64,000 nucleotides of DNA, from the NCBI GenBank assembly GCA_022605955.1, contig JAKCOZ010000626.1:44234-108233 (forward strand), written 5' to 3'. Origin of the DNA: Rallus limicola. Its lineage: Eukaryota; Chordata; Aves; Gruiformes; Rallidae. This document shows positions 1 to 12,500 of this stretch, one piece after another; within the stretch, counting starts at the first letter, position 1; every line of letters begins with the position of its first letter. The notes beneath the pieces were generated by a model. The model ran no database searches, was not told the origin of the DNA, and saw only the letters and a list, made by a program, of their open reading frames with translations. The translations under genes were made by a program, and so were the position numbers.

Positions 1-111
1 TCCAGCAATAACTCCCAAAGTAAAGAAGCTAGGACTGAAAGGCATAGCTTGTCTGAAACCTCCTAACAGGACACACAAGCAGACCCTGTCACTTTGGCTC
101 TCAGCCTTTTC

Positions 112-130
112 CTTTGCCTGGAAAGAGGGA
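112..130 (+). other. Degenerate CENP-B-box-like stretch (in every monomer)
   Basis: The segment CTTTGCCTGGAAAGAGGGA resembles the mammalian CENP-B box (consensus YTTCGTTGGAARCGGGA) but carries one extra base on each side of the central TGGAAA. It also lacks both CpG-containing core elements (TTCG and CGGG). These core bases are required for CENP-B binding, so this is unlikely to be a working box. It is recorded because it recurs in all monomers and the similarity could be ancestral or accidental. Confidence 0.2.
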
Positions 131-179
131 ACATGCCTGGAACCTCCTACGGTGCTTTTCTCGGCCCTAGCAGACTGCA

Positions 180-188
180 GTTCAAAAC
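180..188 (+). other. Pol III B-box-like core (in every monomer)
   Basis: GTTCAAAAC fits the core pattern GTTCRANNC of the internal B box of RNA polymerase III promoters. The flanking bases of the full 11-bp box do not match, and I found no convincing A box at a suitable distance upstream. A 9-base degenerate match in a 198-bp unit can easily arise by chance, so neither a tRNA-derived origin nor transcription is claimed. Confidence 0.12.
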
Positions 189-3100
189 ATGCTAAACGTC
201 CAGCAATAACTCCCAAAGTAAAGAAGCTAGGCATGAAAGGCATAGCTTGTCTGAAACCTCCTAACAGGACACACAAGCAGACCCTGTCACTTTGGCTCTC
301 AGCCTTTTCCTTTGCCTGGAAAGAGGGAACATGCCTGGAAGCTCCTACGGTGCTTTTCTCGGCCCTAGCAGACTGCAGTTCAAAACATGCTAAACGTCCA
401 GCAATAACTCCCAAAGTAAAGAAGCTAGGACTGAAAGGCATAGCTTGTCTGAAACCTCCTAACAGGACACACAAGCAGACCCTGTCACTTTGGCTCTCAG
501 CCTTTTCCTTTGCCTGGAAAGAGGGAACATGCCTGGAACCTCCTACGGTGCTTTTCTCGGCCCTAGCAGACTGCAGTTCAAAACATGCTAAACGTCCAGC
601 AATAACTCCCAAAGTAAAGAAGCTAGGCCTGAAAGGCATAGCTTGTCTGAAACCTCCTACCAGGACACACAAGCAGACCCTGTCACTTTGGCTCTCAGCC
701 TTTTCCTTTGCCTGGAAAGAGGGAACATGCCTGGAAGCTCCTACGGTGCTTTTCTCGGCCCTAGCAGACTGCAGTTCAAAACATGCTAAACGTCCAGCAA
801 TAACTCCCAAAGTAAAGAAGCTAGGCCTGAAAGGCATAGCTTGTCTGAAACCTCCTAACAGGACACACAAGCAGACCCTGTCACTTTGGCTCTCAGCCTT
901 TTCCTTTGCCTGGAAAGAGGGAACATGCCTGGAAGCTCCTACGGTGCTTTTCTCGGCCCTAGCAGACTGCAGTTCAAAACATGCTAAACGTCCAGCAATA
1001 ACTCCCAAAGTAAAGAAGCTAGGACTGAAAGGCATAGCTTGTCTGAAACCTCCTAACAGGACACACAAGCAGACCCTGTCACTTTGGCTCTCAGCCTTTT
1101 CCTTTGCCTGGAAAGAGGGAACATGCCTGGAAGCTCCTACGGTGCTTTTCTCGGCCCTAGCAGACTGCAGTTCAAAACATGCTAAACGTCCAGCAATAAC
1201 TCCCAAAGTAAAGAAGCTAGGACTGAAAGGCATAGCTTGTCTGAAACCTCCTAACAGGACACACAAGCAGACCCTGTCACTTTGGCTCTCAGCCTTTTCC
1301 TTTGCCTGGAAAGAGGGAACATGCCTGGAAGCTCCTACGGTGCTTTTCTCGGCCCTAGCAGACTGCAGTTCAAAACATGCTAAACGTCCAGCAATAACTC
1401 CCAAAGTAAAGAAGCTAGGCATGAAAGGCATAGCTTGTCTGAAACCTCCTAACAGGACACACAAGCAGACCCTGTCACTTTGGCTCTCAGCCTTTTCCTT
1501 TGCCTGGAAAGAGGGAACATGCCTGGAAGCTCCTACGGTGCTTTTCTCGGCCCTAGCAGACTGCAGTTCAAAACATGCTAAACGTCCAGCAATAACTCCC
1601 AAAGTAAAGAAGCTAGGACTGAAAGGCATAGCTTGTCTGAAACCTCCTACCAGGACACACAAGCAGACCCTGTCACTTTGGCTCTCAGCCCTTTCCTTTG
1701 CCTGGAAAGAGGGAACATGCCTGGAACCTCCTACGGTGCTTTTCTCGGCCCTAGCAGACTGCAGTTCAAAACATGCTAAACGTCCAGCAATAACTCCCAA
1801 AGTAAAGAAGCTAGGCATGAAAGGCATAGCTTGTCTGAAACCTCTTAACAGGACACACAAACAGACCCTGTCACTTTGGCTCTCAGCCTTTTCCTTTGCC
1901 TGGAAAGAGGGAACATGCCTGGAACCTCCTACGGTGCTTTTCTCGGCCCTAGCAGACTGCAGTTCAAAACATGCTAAACGTCCAGCAATAACTCCCAAAG
2001 TAAAGAAGCTAGGACTGAAAGGCATAGCTTGTCTGAAACCTCCTAACAGGACACACAAGCAGACCCTGTCACTTTGGCTCTCAGCCTTTTCCTTTGCCTG
2101 GAAAGAGGGAACATGCCTGGAAGCTCCTACGGTGCTTTTCTCGGCCCTAGCAGACTGCAGTTCAAAACATGCTAAACGTCCAGCAATAACTCCCAAAGTA
2201 AAGAAGCTAGGACTGAAAGGCATAGCTTGTCTGAAACCTCTTAACAGGACACACAAACAGACCCTGTCACTTTGGCTCTCAGCCTTTTCCTTTGCCTGGA
2301 AAGAGGGAACATGCCTGGAAGCTCCTACGGTGCTTTTCTCGGCCCTAGCAGACTGCAGTTCAAAACATGCTAAACGTCCAGCAATAACTCCCAAAGTAAA
2401 GAAGCTAGGCATGAAAGGCATAGCTTGTCTGAAACCTCCTAACAGGACACACAAGCAGACCCTGTCACTTTGGCTCTCAGCCTTTTCCTTTGCCTGGAAA
2501 GAGGGAACATGCCTGGAACCTCCTACGGTGCTTTTCTCGGCCCTAGCAGACTGCAGTTCAAAACATGCTAAACGTCCAGCAATAACTCCCAAAGTAAAGA
2601 AGCTAGGCATGAAAGGCATAGCTTGTCTGAAACCTCCTAACAGGACACACAAGCAGACCCTGTCACTTTGGCTCTCAGCCTTTTCCTTTGCCTGGAAAGA
2701 GGGAACATGCCTGGAAGCTCCTACGGTGCTTTTCTCGGCCCTAGCAGACTGCAGTTCAAAACATGCTAAACGTCCAGCAATAACTCCCAAAGTAAAGAAG
2801 CTAGGACTGAAAGGCATAGCTTGTCTGAAACCTTCTAACAGGACACACAAGCAGACCCTGTCACTTTGGCTCTCAGCCTTTTCCTTTGCCTGGAAAGAGG
2901 GAACATGCCTGGAAGCTCCTACGGTGCTTTTCTCGGCCCTAGCAGACTGCAGTTCAAAACATGCTAAACGTCCAGCAATAACTCCCAAAGTAAAGAAGCT
3001 AGGACTGAAAGGCATAGCTTGTCTGAAACCTCTTAACAGGACACACAAACAGACCCTGTCACTTTGGCTCTCAGCCTTTTCCTTTGCCTGGAAAGAGGGA

Positions 3101-3960
3101 ACATGCCTGGAAGCTCCTACGGTGCTTTTCTCGGCCCTAGCAGACTGCAGTTCAAAACATGCTAAACGTCCAGCAATAACTCCCAAAGTAAAGAAGCTAG
3201 GCATGAAAGGCATAGCTTGTCTGAAACCTCCTAACAGGACACACAAGCAGACCCTGTCACTTTGGCTCTCAGCCTTTTCCTTTGCCTGGAAAGAGGGAAC
3301 ATGCCTGGAACCTCCTACGGTGCTTTTCTCGGCCCTAGCAGACTGCAGTTCAAAACATGCTAAACGTCCAGCAATAACTCCCAAAGTAAAGAAGCTAGGC
3401 ATGAAAGGCATAGCTTGTCTGAAACCTCCTAACAGGACACACAAGCAGACCCTGTCACTTTGGCTCTCAGCCTTTTCCTTTGCCTGGAAAGAGGGAACAT
3501 GCCTGGAACCTCCTACGGTGCTTTTCTCGGCCCTAGCAGACTGCAGTTCAAAACATGCTAAACGTCCAGCAATAACTCCCAAAGTAAAGAAGCTAGGCAT
3601 GAAAGGCATAGCTTGTCTGAAACCTCCTAACAGGACACACAAGCAGACCCTGTCACTTTGGCTCTCAGCCTTTTCCTTTGCCTGGAAAGAGGGAACATGC
3701 CTGGAACCTCCTACGGTGCTTTTCTCGGCCCTAGCAGACTGCAGTTCAAAACATGCTAAACGTCCAGCAATAACTCCCAAAGTAAAGAAGCTAGGCATGA
3801 AAGGCATAGCTTGTCTGAAACCTCCTAACAGGACACACAAGCAGACCCTGTCACTTTGGCTCTCAGCCTTTTCCTTTGCCTGGAAAGAGGGAACATGCCT
3901 GGAACCTCCTACGGTGCTTTTCTCGGCCCTAGCAGACTGCAGTTCAAAACATGCTAAACG

Positions 3961-5742
3961 TCCAGCAATAACTCCCAAAGTATAGAAGCTAGGACTGAAA
4001 GGCATAGCTTGTCTGAAACCTCCTAACAGGACACACAAGCAGACCCTGTCACTTTGGCTCTCAGCCTTTTCCTTTGCCTGGAAAGAGGGAACATGCCTGG
4101 AACCTCCTACGGTGCTTTTCTCGGCCCTAGCAGACTGCAGTTCAAAACATGCTAAACGTCCAGCAATAACTCCCAAAGTAAAGAAGCTAGGCATGAAAGG
4201 CATAGCTTGTCTGAAACCTCCTAACAGGACACACAAGCAGACCCTGTCACTTTGGCTCTCAGCCTTTTCCTTTGCCTGGAAAGAGGGAACATGCCTGGAA
4301 CCTCCTACGGTGCTTTTCTCGGCCCTAGCAGACTGCAGTTCAAAACATGCTAAACGTCCAGCAATAACTCCCAAAGTAAAGAAGCTAGGACTGAAAGGCA
4401 TAGCTTGTCTGAAACCTCCTAACAGGACACACAAGCAGACCCTGTCACTTTGGCTCTCAGCCTTTTCCTTTGCCTGGAAAGAGGGAACATGCCTGGAACC
4501 TCCTACGGTGCTTTTCTCGGCCCTAGCAGACTGCACTTCAAAACATGCTAAACGTCCAGCAATAACTCCCAAAGTAAAGAAGCTAGGCATGAAAGGCATA
4601 GCTTGTCTGAAACCTCTTAACAGGAAACACAAACAGACCCTGTCACTTTGGCTCTCAGCCTTTTCCTTTGCCTGGAAAGAGGGAACATGCCTGGAACCTC
4701 CTACGGTGCTTTTCTCGGCCCTAGCAGACTGCAGTTCAAAACATGCTAAACGTCCAGCAATAACTCCCAAAGTAAAGAAGCTAGGCATGAAAGGCATAGC
4801 TTGTCTGAAACCTCCTAACAGGACACACAAGCAGACCCTGTCACTTTGGCTCTCAGCCTTTTTCTTTGCCTGGAATGAGGGAACATGCCTGGAAGCTCCT
4901 ACGGTGCTTTTCTCGGCCCTAGCAGACTGCAGTTCAAAACATGCTAAACGTCCAGCAATAACTCCCAAAGTAAAGAAGCTAGGCATGAAAGGCATAGCTT
5001 GTCTGAAACCTCCTAACAGGACACACAAGCAGACCCTGTCACTTTGGCTCTCAGCCTTTTCCTTTGCCTGGAAAGAGGGAACATGCCTGGAAGCTCCTAC
5101 GGTGCTTTTCTCGGCCCTAGCAGACTGCAGTTCAAAACATGCTAAACGTCCAGCAATAACTCCCAAAGTAAAGAAGCTAGGACTGAAAGGCATAGCTTGT
5201 CTGAAACCTCTTAACAGGACACACAAACAGACCCTGTCACTTTGGCTCTCAGCCTTTTCCTTTGCCTGGAAAGAGGGAACATGCCTGGAAGCTCCTACGG
5301 TGCTTTTCTCGGCCCTAGCAGACTGCAGTTCAAAACATGCTAAACGTCCAGCAATAACTCCCAAAGTAAAGAAGCTAGGCATGAAAGGCATAGCTTGTCT
5401 GAAACCTCCTAACAGGACACACAAGCAGACCCTGTCACTTTGGCTCTCAGCCTTTTCCTTTGCCTGGAAAGAGGGAACATGCCTGGAAGCTCCTACGGTG
5501 CTTTTCTCGGCCCTAGCAGACTGCAGTTCAAAACATGCTAAACGTCCAGCAATAACTCCCAAAGTATAGAAGCTAGGACTGAAAGGCATAGCTTGTCTGA
5601 AACCTCCTAACAGGACACACAAGCAGACCCTGTCACTTTGGCTCTCAGCCTTTTCCTTTGCCTGGAAAGAGGGAACATGCCTGGAAGCTCCTACGGTGCT
5701 TTTCTCGGCCCTAGCAGACTGCAGTTCAAAACATGCTAAACG
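3961..5742 (+). repeat. Eight-monomer offset pair sharing a TATAG marker
   Basis: The monomers starting at 3961 and 5545 both have A to T in AAAGTAAAG, giving AAAGTATAG (changed bases 3983 and 5567). They are exactly 1,584 bp (8 x 198) apart. The monomers after each marker also follow a similar order of variants (AC, then CA, then AC at positions 34-35), although the 143 site differs in the first. A shared rare change at an integral spacing fits a block duplication or a short conversion event. The change is a stop in the long open frame and is therefore a main reason that frame breaks here. Confidence 0.7.
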
Positions 5743-6072
5743 TCCAGCAATAACTCCCAAAGTAAAGAAGCTAGGCATGAAAGGCATAGCTTGTCTGAAA
5801 CCTCCTAACAGGACACACAAGCAGACCCTGTCACTTTGGCTCTCAGCCTTTTCCTTTGCCTGGAAAGAGGGAACATGCCTGGAACCTCCTACGGTGCTTT
5901 TCTCGGCCCTAGCAGACTGCAGTTCAAAACATGCTAAACGTCCAGCAATAACTCCCAAAGTAAAGAAGCTAGGACTGAAATGCATAGCTTGTCTGAAACC
6001 TCCTAACAGGACACACTAGCAGACCCTGTCACTTTGGCTCTCAGCCTTTTCCTTTGCCTGGAAAGAGGGAAC

Positions 6073-7993
6073 ATGGGAACCTCCTACGGTGCTTTTCTCG
6101 GCCCTAGCAGACTGCAGTTCAAAAACATGCTAAACGTCCAGCAATAACTCCCAAAGTAAAGAAGCTAGGCATGAAAGGCATAGCTTGTCTGAAACCTCTT
6201 AACAGGACACACAAACAGACCCTGTCACTTTGGCTCTCAGCCTTTTCCTTTGCCTGGAAAGAGGGAACATGCCTGGAACCTCCTACGGTGCTTTTCTCGG
6301 CCCTAGCAGACTGCAGTTCAAAACATGCTAAACGTCCAGCAATAACTCCCAAAGTAAAGAAGCTAGGCATGAAAGGCATAGCTTGTCTGAAACCTCCTAA
6401 CAGGACACACAAGCAGACCCTGTCACTTTGGCTCTCAGCCTTTTCCTTTGCCTGGAAAGAGGGAACATGCCTGGAAGCCCCTACGGTGCTTTTCTCGGCC
6501 CTAGCAGACTGCAGTTCAAAACATGCTAAACGTCCAGCAATAACTCCCAAAGTAAAGAAGCTAGGACTGAAAGGCATAGCTTGTCTGAAACCTCCTAACA
6601 GGACACACAAGCAGACCCTGTCACTTTGGCTCTCAGCCTTTTCCTTTGCCTGGAAAGAGGGAACATGCCTGGAAGCTCCTACGGTGCTTTCTCGGCCCTA
6701 GCAGACTGCAGTTCAAAACATGCTAAACGTCCAGCAATAACTCCCAAAGTAAAGAAGCTAGGACTGAAAGGCATAGCTTGTCTGAAACCTCTTAACAGGA
6801 CACACAAACAGACCCTGTCACTTTGGCTCTCAGCCTTTTCCTTTGCCTGGAAAGAGGGAACATGCCTGGAAGCTCCTACGGTGCTTTTCTCGGCCCTAGC
6901 AGACTGCAGTTCAAAACATGCTAAACGTCCAGCAATAACTCCCAAAGTAAAGAAGCTAGGCATGAAAGGCATAGCTTGTCTGAAACCTCCTAACAGGACA
7001 CACAAGCAGACCCTGTCACTTTGGCTCTCAGCCTTTTCCTTTGCCTGGAAAGAGGGAACATGCCTGGAAGCTCCTACGGTGCTTTTCTCGGCCCTAGCAG
7101 ACTGCAGTTCAAAACATGCTAAACGTCCAGCAATAACTCCCAAAGTAAAGAAGCTAGGCATGAAAGGCATAGCTTGTCTGAAACCTCCTAACAGGACACA
7201 CAAGCAGACCCCTGTCACTTTGGCTCTCAGCCTTTTCCTTTGCCTGGAAAGAGGGAACATGCCTGGAAGCTCCTACGGTGCTTTTCTCGGCCCTAGCAGA
7301 CTGCAGTTCAAAACATGCTAAACGTCCAGCAATAACTCCCAAAGTAAAGAAGCTAGGACTGAAAGGCATAGCTTGTCTGAAACCTCCTAACAGGACACAC
7401 AAGCAGACCCTGTCACTTGGCTCTCAGCCTTTTCCTTTGCCTGGAAAGAGGGAACATGCCTGGAAGCTCCTACGGTGCTTTTCTCGGCCCTAGCAGACTG
7501 CAGTTCAAAACATGCTAAACGTCCAGCAATAACTCCCAAAGTAAAGAAGCTAGGACTGAAAGGCATAGCTTGTCTGAAACCTCTTAACAGGACACACAAA
7601 CAGACCCTGTCACTTTGGCTCTCAGCCTTTTCCTTTGCCTGGAAAGAGGGAACATGCCTGGAAGCTCCTACGGTGCTTTTCTCGGCCCTAGAAGACTGCA
7701 GTTCAAAACATGCTAAACGTCCAGCAATAACTCCCCAAAGTAAAGAAGCTAGGCATGAAAGGCATAGCTTGTCTGAAACCTCCTAACAGGACACACAAGC
7801 AGACCCTGTCACTTTGGCTCTCAGCCTTTTCCTTTGCCTGGAAAGAGGGAACATGCCTGGAACCTCCTACGGTGCTTTTCTCGGCCCTAGCAGACTGCAG
7901 TTCAAAACATGCTAAACGTCCAGCAATAACTCCCAAAGTAAAGAAGCTAGGCCTGAAAGGCATAGCTTGTCTGAAACCTCTTAACAGGACCCC
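6073..7993 (+). repeat. Indel-rich patch of the array
   Basis: Seven of the ten indels in the window lie in these 1.9 kb. They are loss of CCT after 6075, AAAA to AAAAA at 6121-6125, TTTT to TTT at 6688-6690, CCC to CCCC at 7209-7212, TTT to TT at 7417-7418, CCC to CCCC at 7733-7736, and GGACACAC to GGACCCCAC at 7990. Most are plus or minus one in a short homopolymer. A stop-type change (CACAAGC to CACTAGC in effect, TAG at 6017-6019) lies just upstream, and C to A at 7692 is another private change. The patch is either a locally older or less homogenised segment, or a segment of residual long-read consensus error. The base order of the monomers is otherwise normal. Confidence 0.85.
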
Positions 7994-9566
7994 ACAAGCA
8001 GACCCTGTCACTTTGGCTCTCAGCCTTTTCCTTTGCCTGGAAAGAGGGAACATGCCTGGAAGCTCCTATGGTGCTTTTCTCGGCCCTAGCAGACTGCAGT
8101 TCAAAACATGCTAAACGTCCAGCAATAACTCCCAAAGTAAAGAAGCTAGGCATGAAAGGCATAGCTTGTCTGAAACCTCCTAACAGGACACACAAGCAGA
8201 CCCTGTCACTTTGGCTCTCAGCCTTTTCCTTTGCCTGGAAAGAGGGAACATGCCTGGAAGCTCCTACGGTGCTTTTCTCGGCCCTAGCAGACTGCAGTTC
8301 AAAACATGCTAAACGTCCAGCAATAACTCCCAAAGTAAAGAAGCTAGGCCTGAAAGGCATAGCTTGTCTGAAACCTCTTAACAGGACACACAAACAGACC
8401 CTGTCACTTTGGCTCTCAGCCTTTTCCTTTGCCTGGAAAGAGGGAACATGCCTGGAACCTCCTACGGTGCTTTTCTCGGCCCTAGCAGACTGCAGTTCAA
8501 AACATGCTAAACGTCCAGCAATGACTCCCAAAGTAAAGAAGCTAGGACTGAAAGGCATAGCTTGTCTGAAACCTCCTAACAGGACACACAAGCAGACCCT
8601 GTCACTTTGGCTCTCAGCCTTTTCCTTTGCCTGGAAAGAGGGAACATGCCTGGAAGCTCCTACGGTGCTTTTCTCGGCCCTAGCAGACTGCAGTTCAAAA
8701 CATGCTAAACGTCCAGCAATAACTCCCAAAGTAAAGAAGCTAGGACTGAAAGGCATAGCTTGTCTGAAACCTCCTAACAGGACACACAAGCAGACCCTGT
8801 CACTTTGGCTCTCAGCCTTTTCCTTTGCCTGGAAAGAGGGAACATGCCTGGAAGCTCCTACGGTGCTTTTCTCGGCCCTAGCAGACTGCAGTTCAAAACA
8901 TGCTAAACGTCCAGCAATAACTCCCAAAGTAAAGAAGCTAGGCATGAAAGGCATAGCTTGTCTGAAACCTCCTAACAGGACACACAAGCAGACCCTGTCA
9001 CTTTGGCTCTCAGCCTTTTCCTTTGCCTGGAAAGAGGGAACATGCCTGGAAGCTCCTACGGTGCTTTTCTCGGCCCTAGCAGACTGCAGTTCAAAACATG
9101 CTAAACGTCCAGCAATAACTCCCAAAGTAAAGAAGCTAGGACTGAAAGGCATAGCTTGTCTGAAACCTCCTAACAGGACACACAAGCAGACCCTGTCACT
9201 TTGGCTCTCAGCCTTTTCCTTTGCCTGGAAAGAGGGAACATGCCTGGAAGCTCCTACGGTGCTTTTCTCGGCCCTAGCAGACTGCAGTTCAAAACATGCT
9301 AAACGTCCAGCAATAACTCCCAAAGTAAAGAAGCTAGGACTGAAAGGCATAGCTTGTCTGAAACCTCCTAACAGGACACACAAGCAGACCCTGTCACTTT
9401 GGCTCTCAGCCTTTTCCTTTGCCTGGAAAGAGGGAACATGCCTGGAAGCTCCTACGGTGCTTTTCTCGGCCCTAGCAGACTGCAGTTCAAAACATGCTAA
9501 ACGTCCAGCAATAACTCCCAAAGTAAAGAAGCTAGGCCTGAAAGGCATAGCTTGTCTGAAACCTCT

Positions 9567-12500
9567 TAACAGGACACACAAGCAGACCCTGTCACTTTGG
9601 CTCTCAGCCTTTTCCTTTGCCTGGAAAGAGGGAACATGCCTGGAACCTCCTACGGTGCTTTTCTCGGCCCTAGCAGACTGCAGTTCAAAACATGCTAAAC
9701 GTCCAGCAATAACTCCCAAAGTAAAGAAGCTAGGCCTGAAAGGCATAGCTTGTCTGAAACCTCCTAACAGGACACACAAGCAGACCCTGTCACTTTGGCT
9801 CTCAGCCTTTTCCTTTGCCTGGAAAGAGGGAACATGCCTGGAAGCTCCTACGGTGCTTTTCTCGGCCCTAGCAGACTGCAGTTCAAAACATGCTAAACGT
9901 CCAGCAATAACTCCCAAAGTAAAGAAGCTAGGACTGAAAGGCATAGCTTGTCTGAAACCTCCTAACAGGACACACAAGCAGACCCTGTCACTTTGGCTCT
10001 CAGCCTTTTCCTTTGCCTGGAAAGAGGGAACATGCCTGGAACCTCCTACGGTGCTTTTCTCGGCCCTAGCAGACTGCAGTTCAAAGCATGCTAAACGTCC
10101 AGCAATAACTCCCAAAGTAAAGAAGCTAGGCTTGAAAGGCATAGCTTGTCTGAAACCTCCTAACAGGACACACAAGCAGACCCTGTCACTTTGGCTCTCA
10201 GCCTTTTCCTTTGCCTGGAAAGAGGGAACATGCCTGGAAGCTCCTACGGTGCTTTTCTCGGCCCTAGCAGACTGCAGTTCAAAACATGCTAAAAGTCCAG
10301 CAATAACTCCCAAAGTAAAGAAGCTAGGACTGAAAGGCATAGCTTGTCTGAAACCTCCTAACAGGACACACAAGCAGACCCTGTCACTTTGGCTCTCAGC
10401 CTTTTCCTTTGCCTGGAAAGAGGGAACATGCCTGGAAGCTCCTACGGTGCTTTTCTCGGCCCTAGCAGACTGCAGTTCAAAACATGCTAAACGTCCAGCA
10501 ATAACTCCCAAAGTAAAGAAGCTAGGCATGAAAGGCATAGCTTGTCTGAAACCTCCTAACAGGACACACAAGCAGACCCTGTCACTTTGGCTCTCAGCCT
10601 TTTCCTTTGCCTGGAAAGAGGGAACATGCCTGGAACCTCCTACGGTGCTTTTCTCGGCCCTAGCAGACTGCAGTTCAAAACATGCTAAACGTCCAGCAAT
10701 AACTCCCAAAGTAAAGAAGCTAGGACTGAAAGGCATAGCTTGTCTGAAACCTCCTAACAGGACACACAAACAGACCCTGTCACTTTGGCTCTCAGCCTTT
10801 TCCTTTGCCTGGAAAGAGGGAACATGTCTGGAACATCCTACGGTGCTTTTCTCGGCCCTAGCAGACTGCAGTTCAAAACATGCTAAACGTCCAGCAATAA
10901 CTCCCAAAGTAAAGAAGCTAGGACTGAAAGGCATAGCTTGTCTGAAACCTCCTAACAGGACACACAAGCAGACCCTGTCACTTTGGCTCTCAGCCTTTTC
11001 CTTTGCCTGGAAAGAGGGAACATGCCTGGAAGCTCCTACGGTGCTTTTCTCGGCCCTAGCAGACTGCAGTTCAAAACATGCTAAACGTCCAGCAATAACT
11101 CCCAAAGTAAAGAAGCTAGGCATGAAAGGCATAGCTTGTCTGAAACCTCCTAACAGGACACACAAGCAGACCCTGTCACTTTGGCTCTCAGCCTTTTCCT
11201 TTGCCTGGAAAGAGGGAACATGCCTGGAACCTCCTACGGTGCTTTTCTCGGCCCTAGCAGACTGCAGTTCAAAACATGCTAAACGTCCAGCAATAACTCC
11301 CAAAGTAAAGAAGCTAGGCATGAAAGGCATAGCTTGTCTGAAACCTCCTAACAGGACACACAAGCAGACCCTGTCACTTTGGCTCTCAGCCTTTTCCTTT
11401 GCCTGGAAAGAGGGAACATGCCTGGAAGCTCCTACGGTGCTTTTCTCGGCCCTAGCAGACTGCAGTTCAAAACATGCTAAACGTCCAGCAATAACTCCCA
11501 AAGTAAAGAAGCTAGGACTAAAAGGCATAGCTTGTCTGAAACCTCCTAACAGGACACACAAGCAGACCCTGTCACTTTGGCTCTCAGCCTTTTCCTTTGC
11601 CTGGAAAGAGGGAACATGCCTGGAAGCTCCTACGGTGCTTTTCTCGGCCCTAGCAGACTGCAGTTCAAAACATGCTAAACGTCCAGCAATAACTCCCAAA
11701 GTAAAGAAGCTAGGACTGAAAGGCATAGCTTGTCTGAAACCTCCTAACAGGACACACAAGCAGACCCTGTCACTTTGGCTCTCAGCCTTTTCCTTTGCCT
11801 GGAAAGAGGGAACATGCCTGGAACCTCCTACGGTGCTTTTCTCGGCCCTAGCAGACTGCAGTTCAAAACATGCTAAACGTCCAGCAATAACTCCCAAAGT
11901 AAAGAAGCTAGGACTGAAAGGCATAGCTTGTCTGAAACCTCCTAACAGGACACACAAACAGACCCTGTCACTTTGGCTCTCAGCCTTTTCCTTTGCCTGG
12001 AAAGAGGGAACATGCCTGGAACCTCCTACGGTGCTTTTCTCGGCCCTAGCAGACTGCAGTTCAAAACATGCTAAACGTCCAGCAATAACTCCCAAAGTAA
12101 AGAAGCTAGGCATGAAAGGCATAGCTTGTCTGAAACCTCCTAACAGGACACACAAGCAGACCCTGTCACTTTGGCTCTCAGCCTTTTCCTTTGCCTGGAA
12201 AGAGGGAACATGCCTGGAACCTCCTACGGTGCTTTTCTCGGCCCTAGCAGACTGCAGTTCAAAACATGCTAAACGTCCAGCAATAACTCCCAAAGTAAAG
12301 AAGCTAGGACTGAAAGGCATAGCTTGTCTGAAACCTCCTAACAGGACACACAAACACACCCTGTCACTTTGGCTCTCAGCCTTTTCCTTTGCCTGGAAAG
12401 AGGGAACATGCCTGGAAGCTCCTACGGTGCTTTTCTCGGCCCTAGCAGACTGCAGTTCAAAACATGCTAAACGTCCAGCAATAACTCCCAAAGTAAAGAA

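Larger units (their letters stand above)
1..198 (+). repeat. Reference satellite monomer
   Basis: This copy is used as the coordinate frame. It is about 49% GC (97 of 198 bases by my count) and holds three CpGs: ACGG near 150, CTCGG near 161 and AACGTC across the monomer junction. Recurrent variable sites are 34-35, 63, 66, 79 and 143-144. Internal landmarks are a 9-bp direct repeat TGCCTGGAA at 115-123 and 134-142, a pyrimidine-rich stretch around 98-119, and one CTGCAG (PstI) site at 175-180. The three recurrent haplotypes at 34-35 are GGACTG, GGCATG and GGCCTG in context; the last also creates AGGCCT. No inverted repeat long enough to suggest a stable hairpin was seen. Confidence 0.95.

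Noticed and set aside
115..142. Internal direct repeat TGCCTGGAA as evidence that the monomer arose from a smaller unit
   Set aside because: Only one 9-bp pair at 19-bp spacing is present, with no further copies in the monomer; too little to infer an ancestral subunit.
180..188. tRNA-derived SINE origin based on the B-box-like core
   Set aside because: Only the 9-base core fits; the outer bases and an upstream A box are missing, and no tRNA-like fold was seen.
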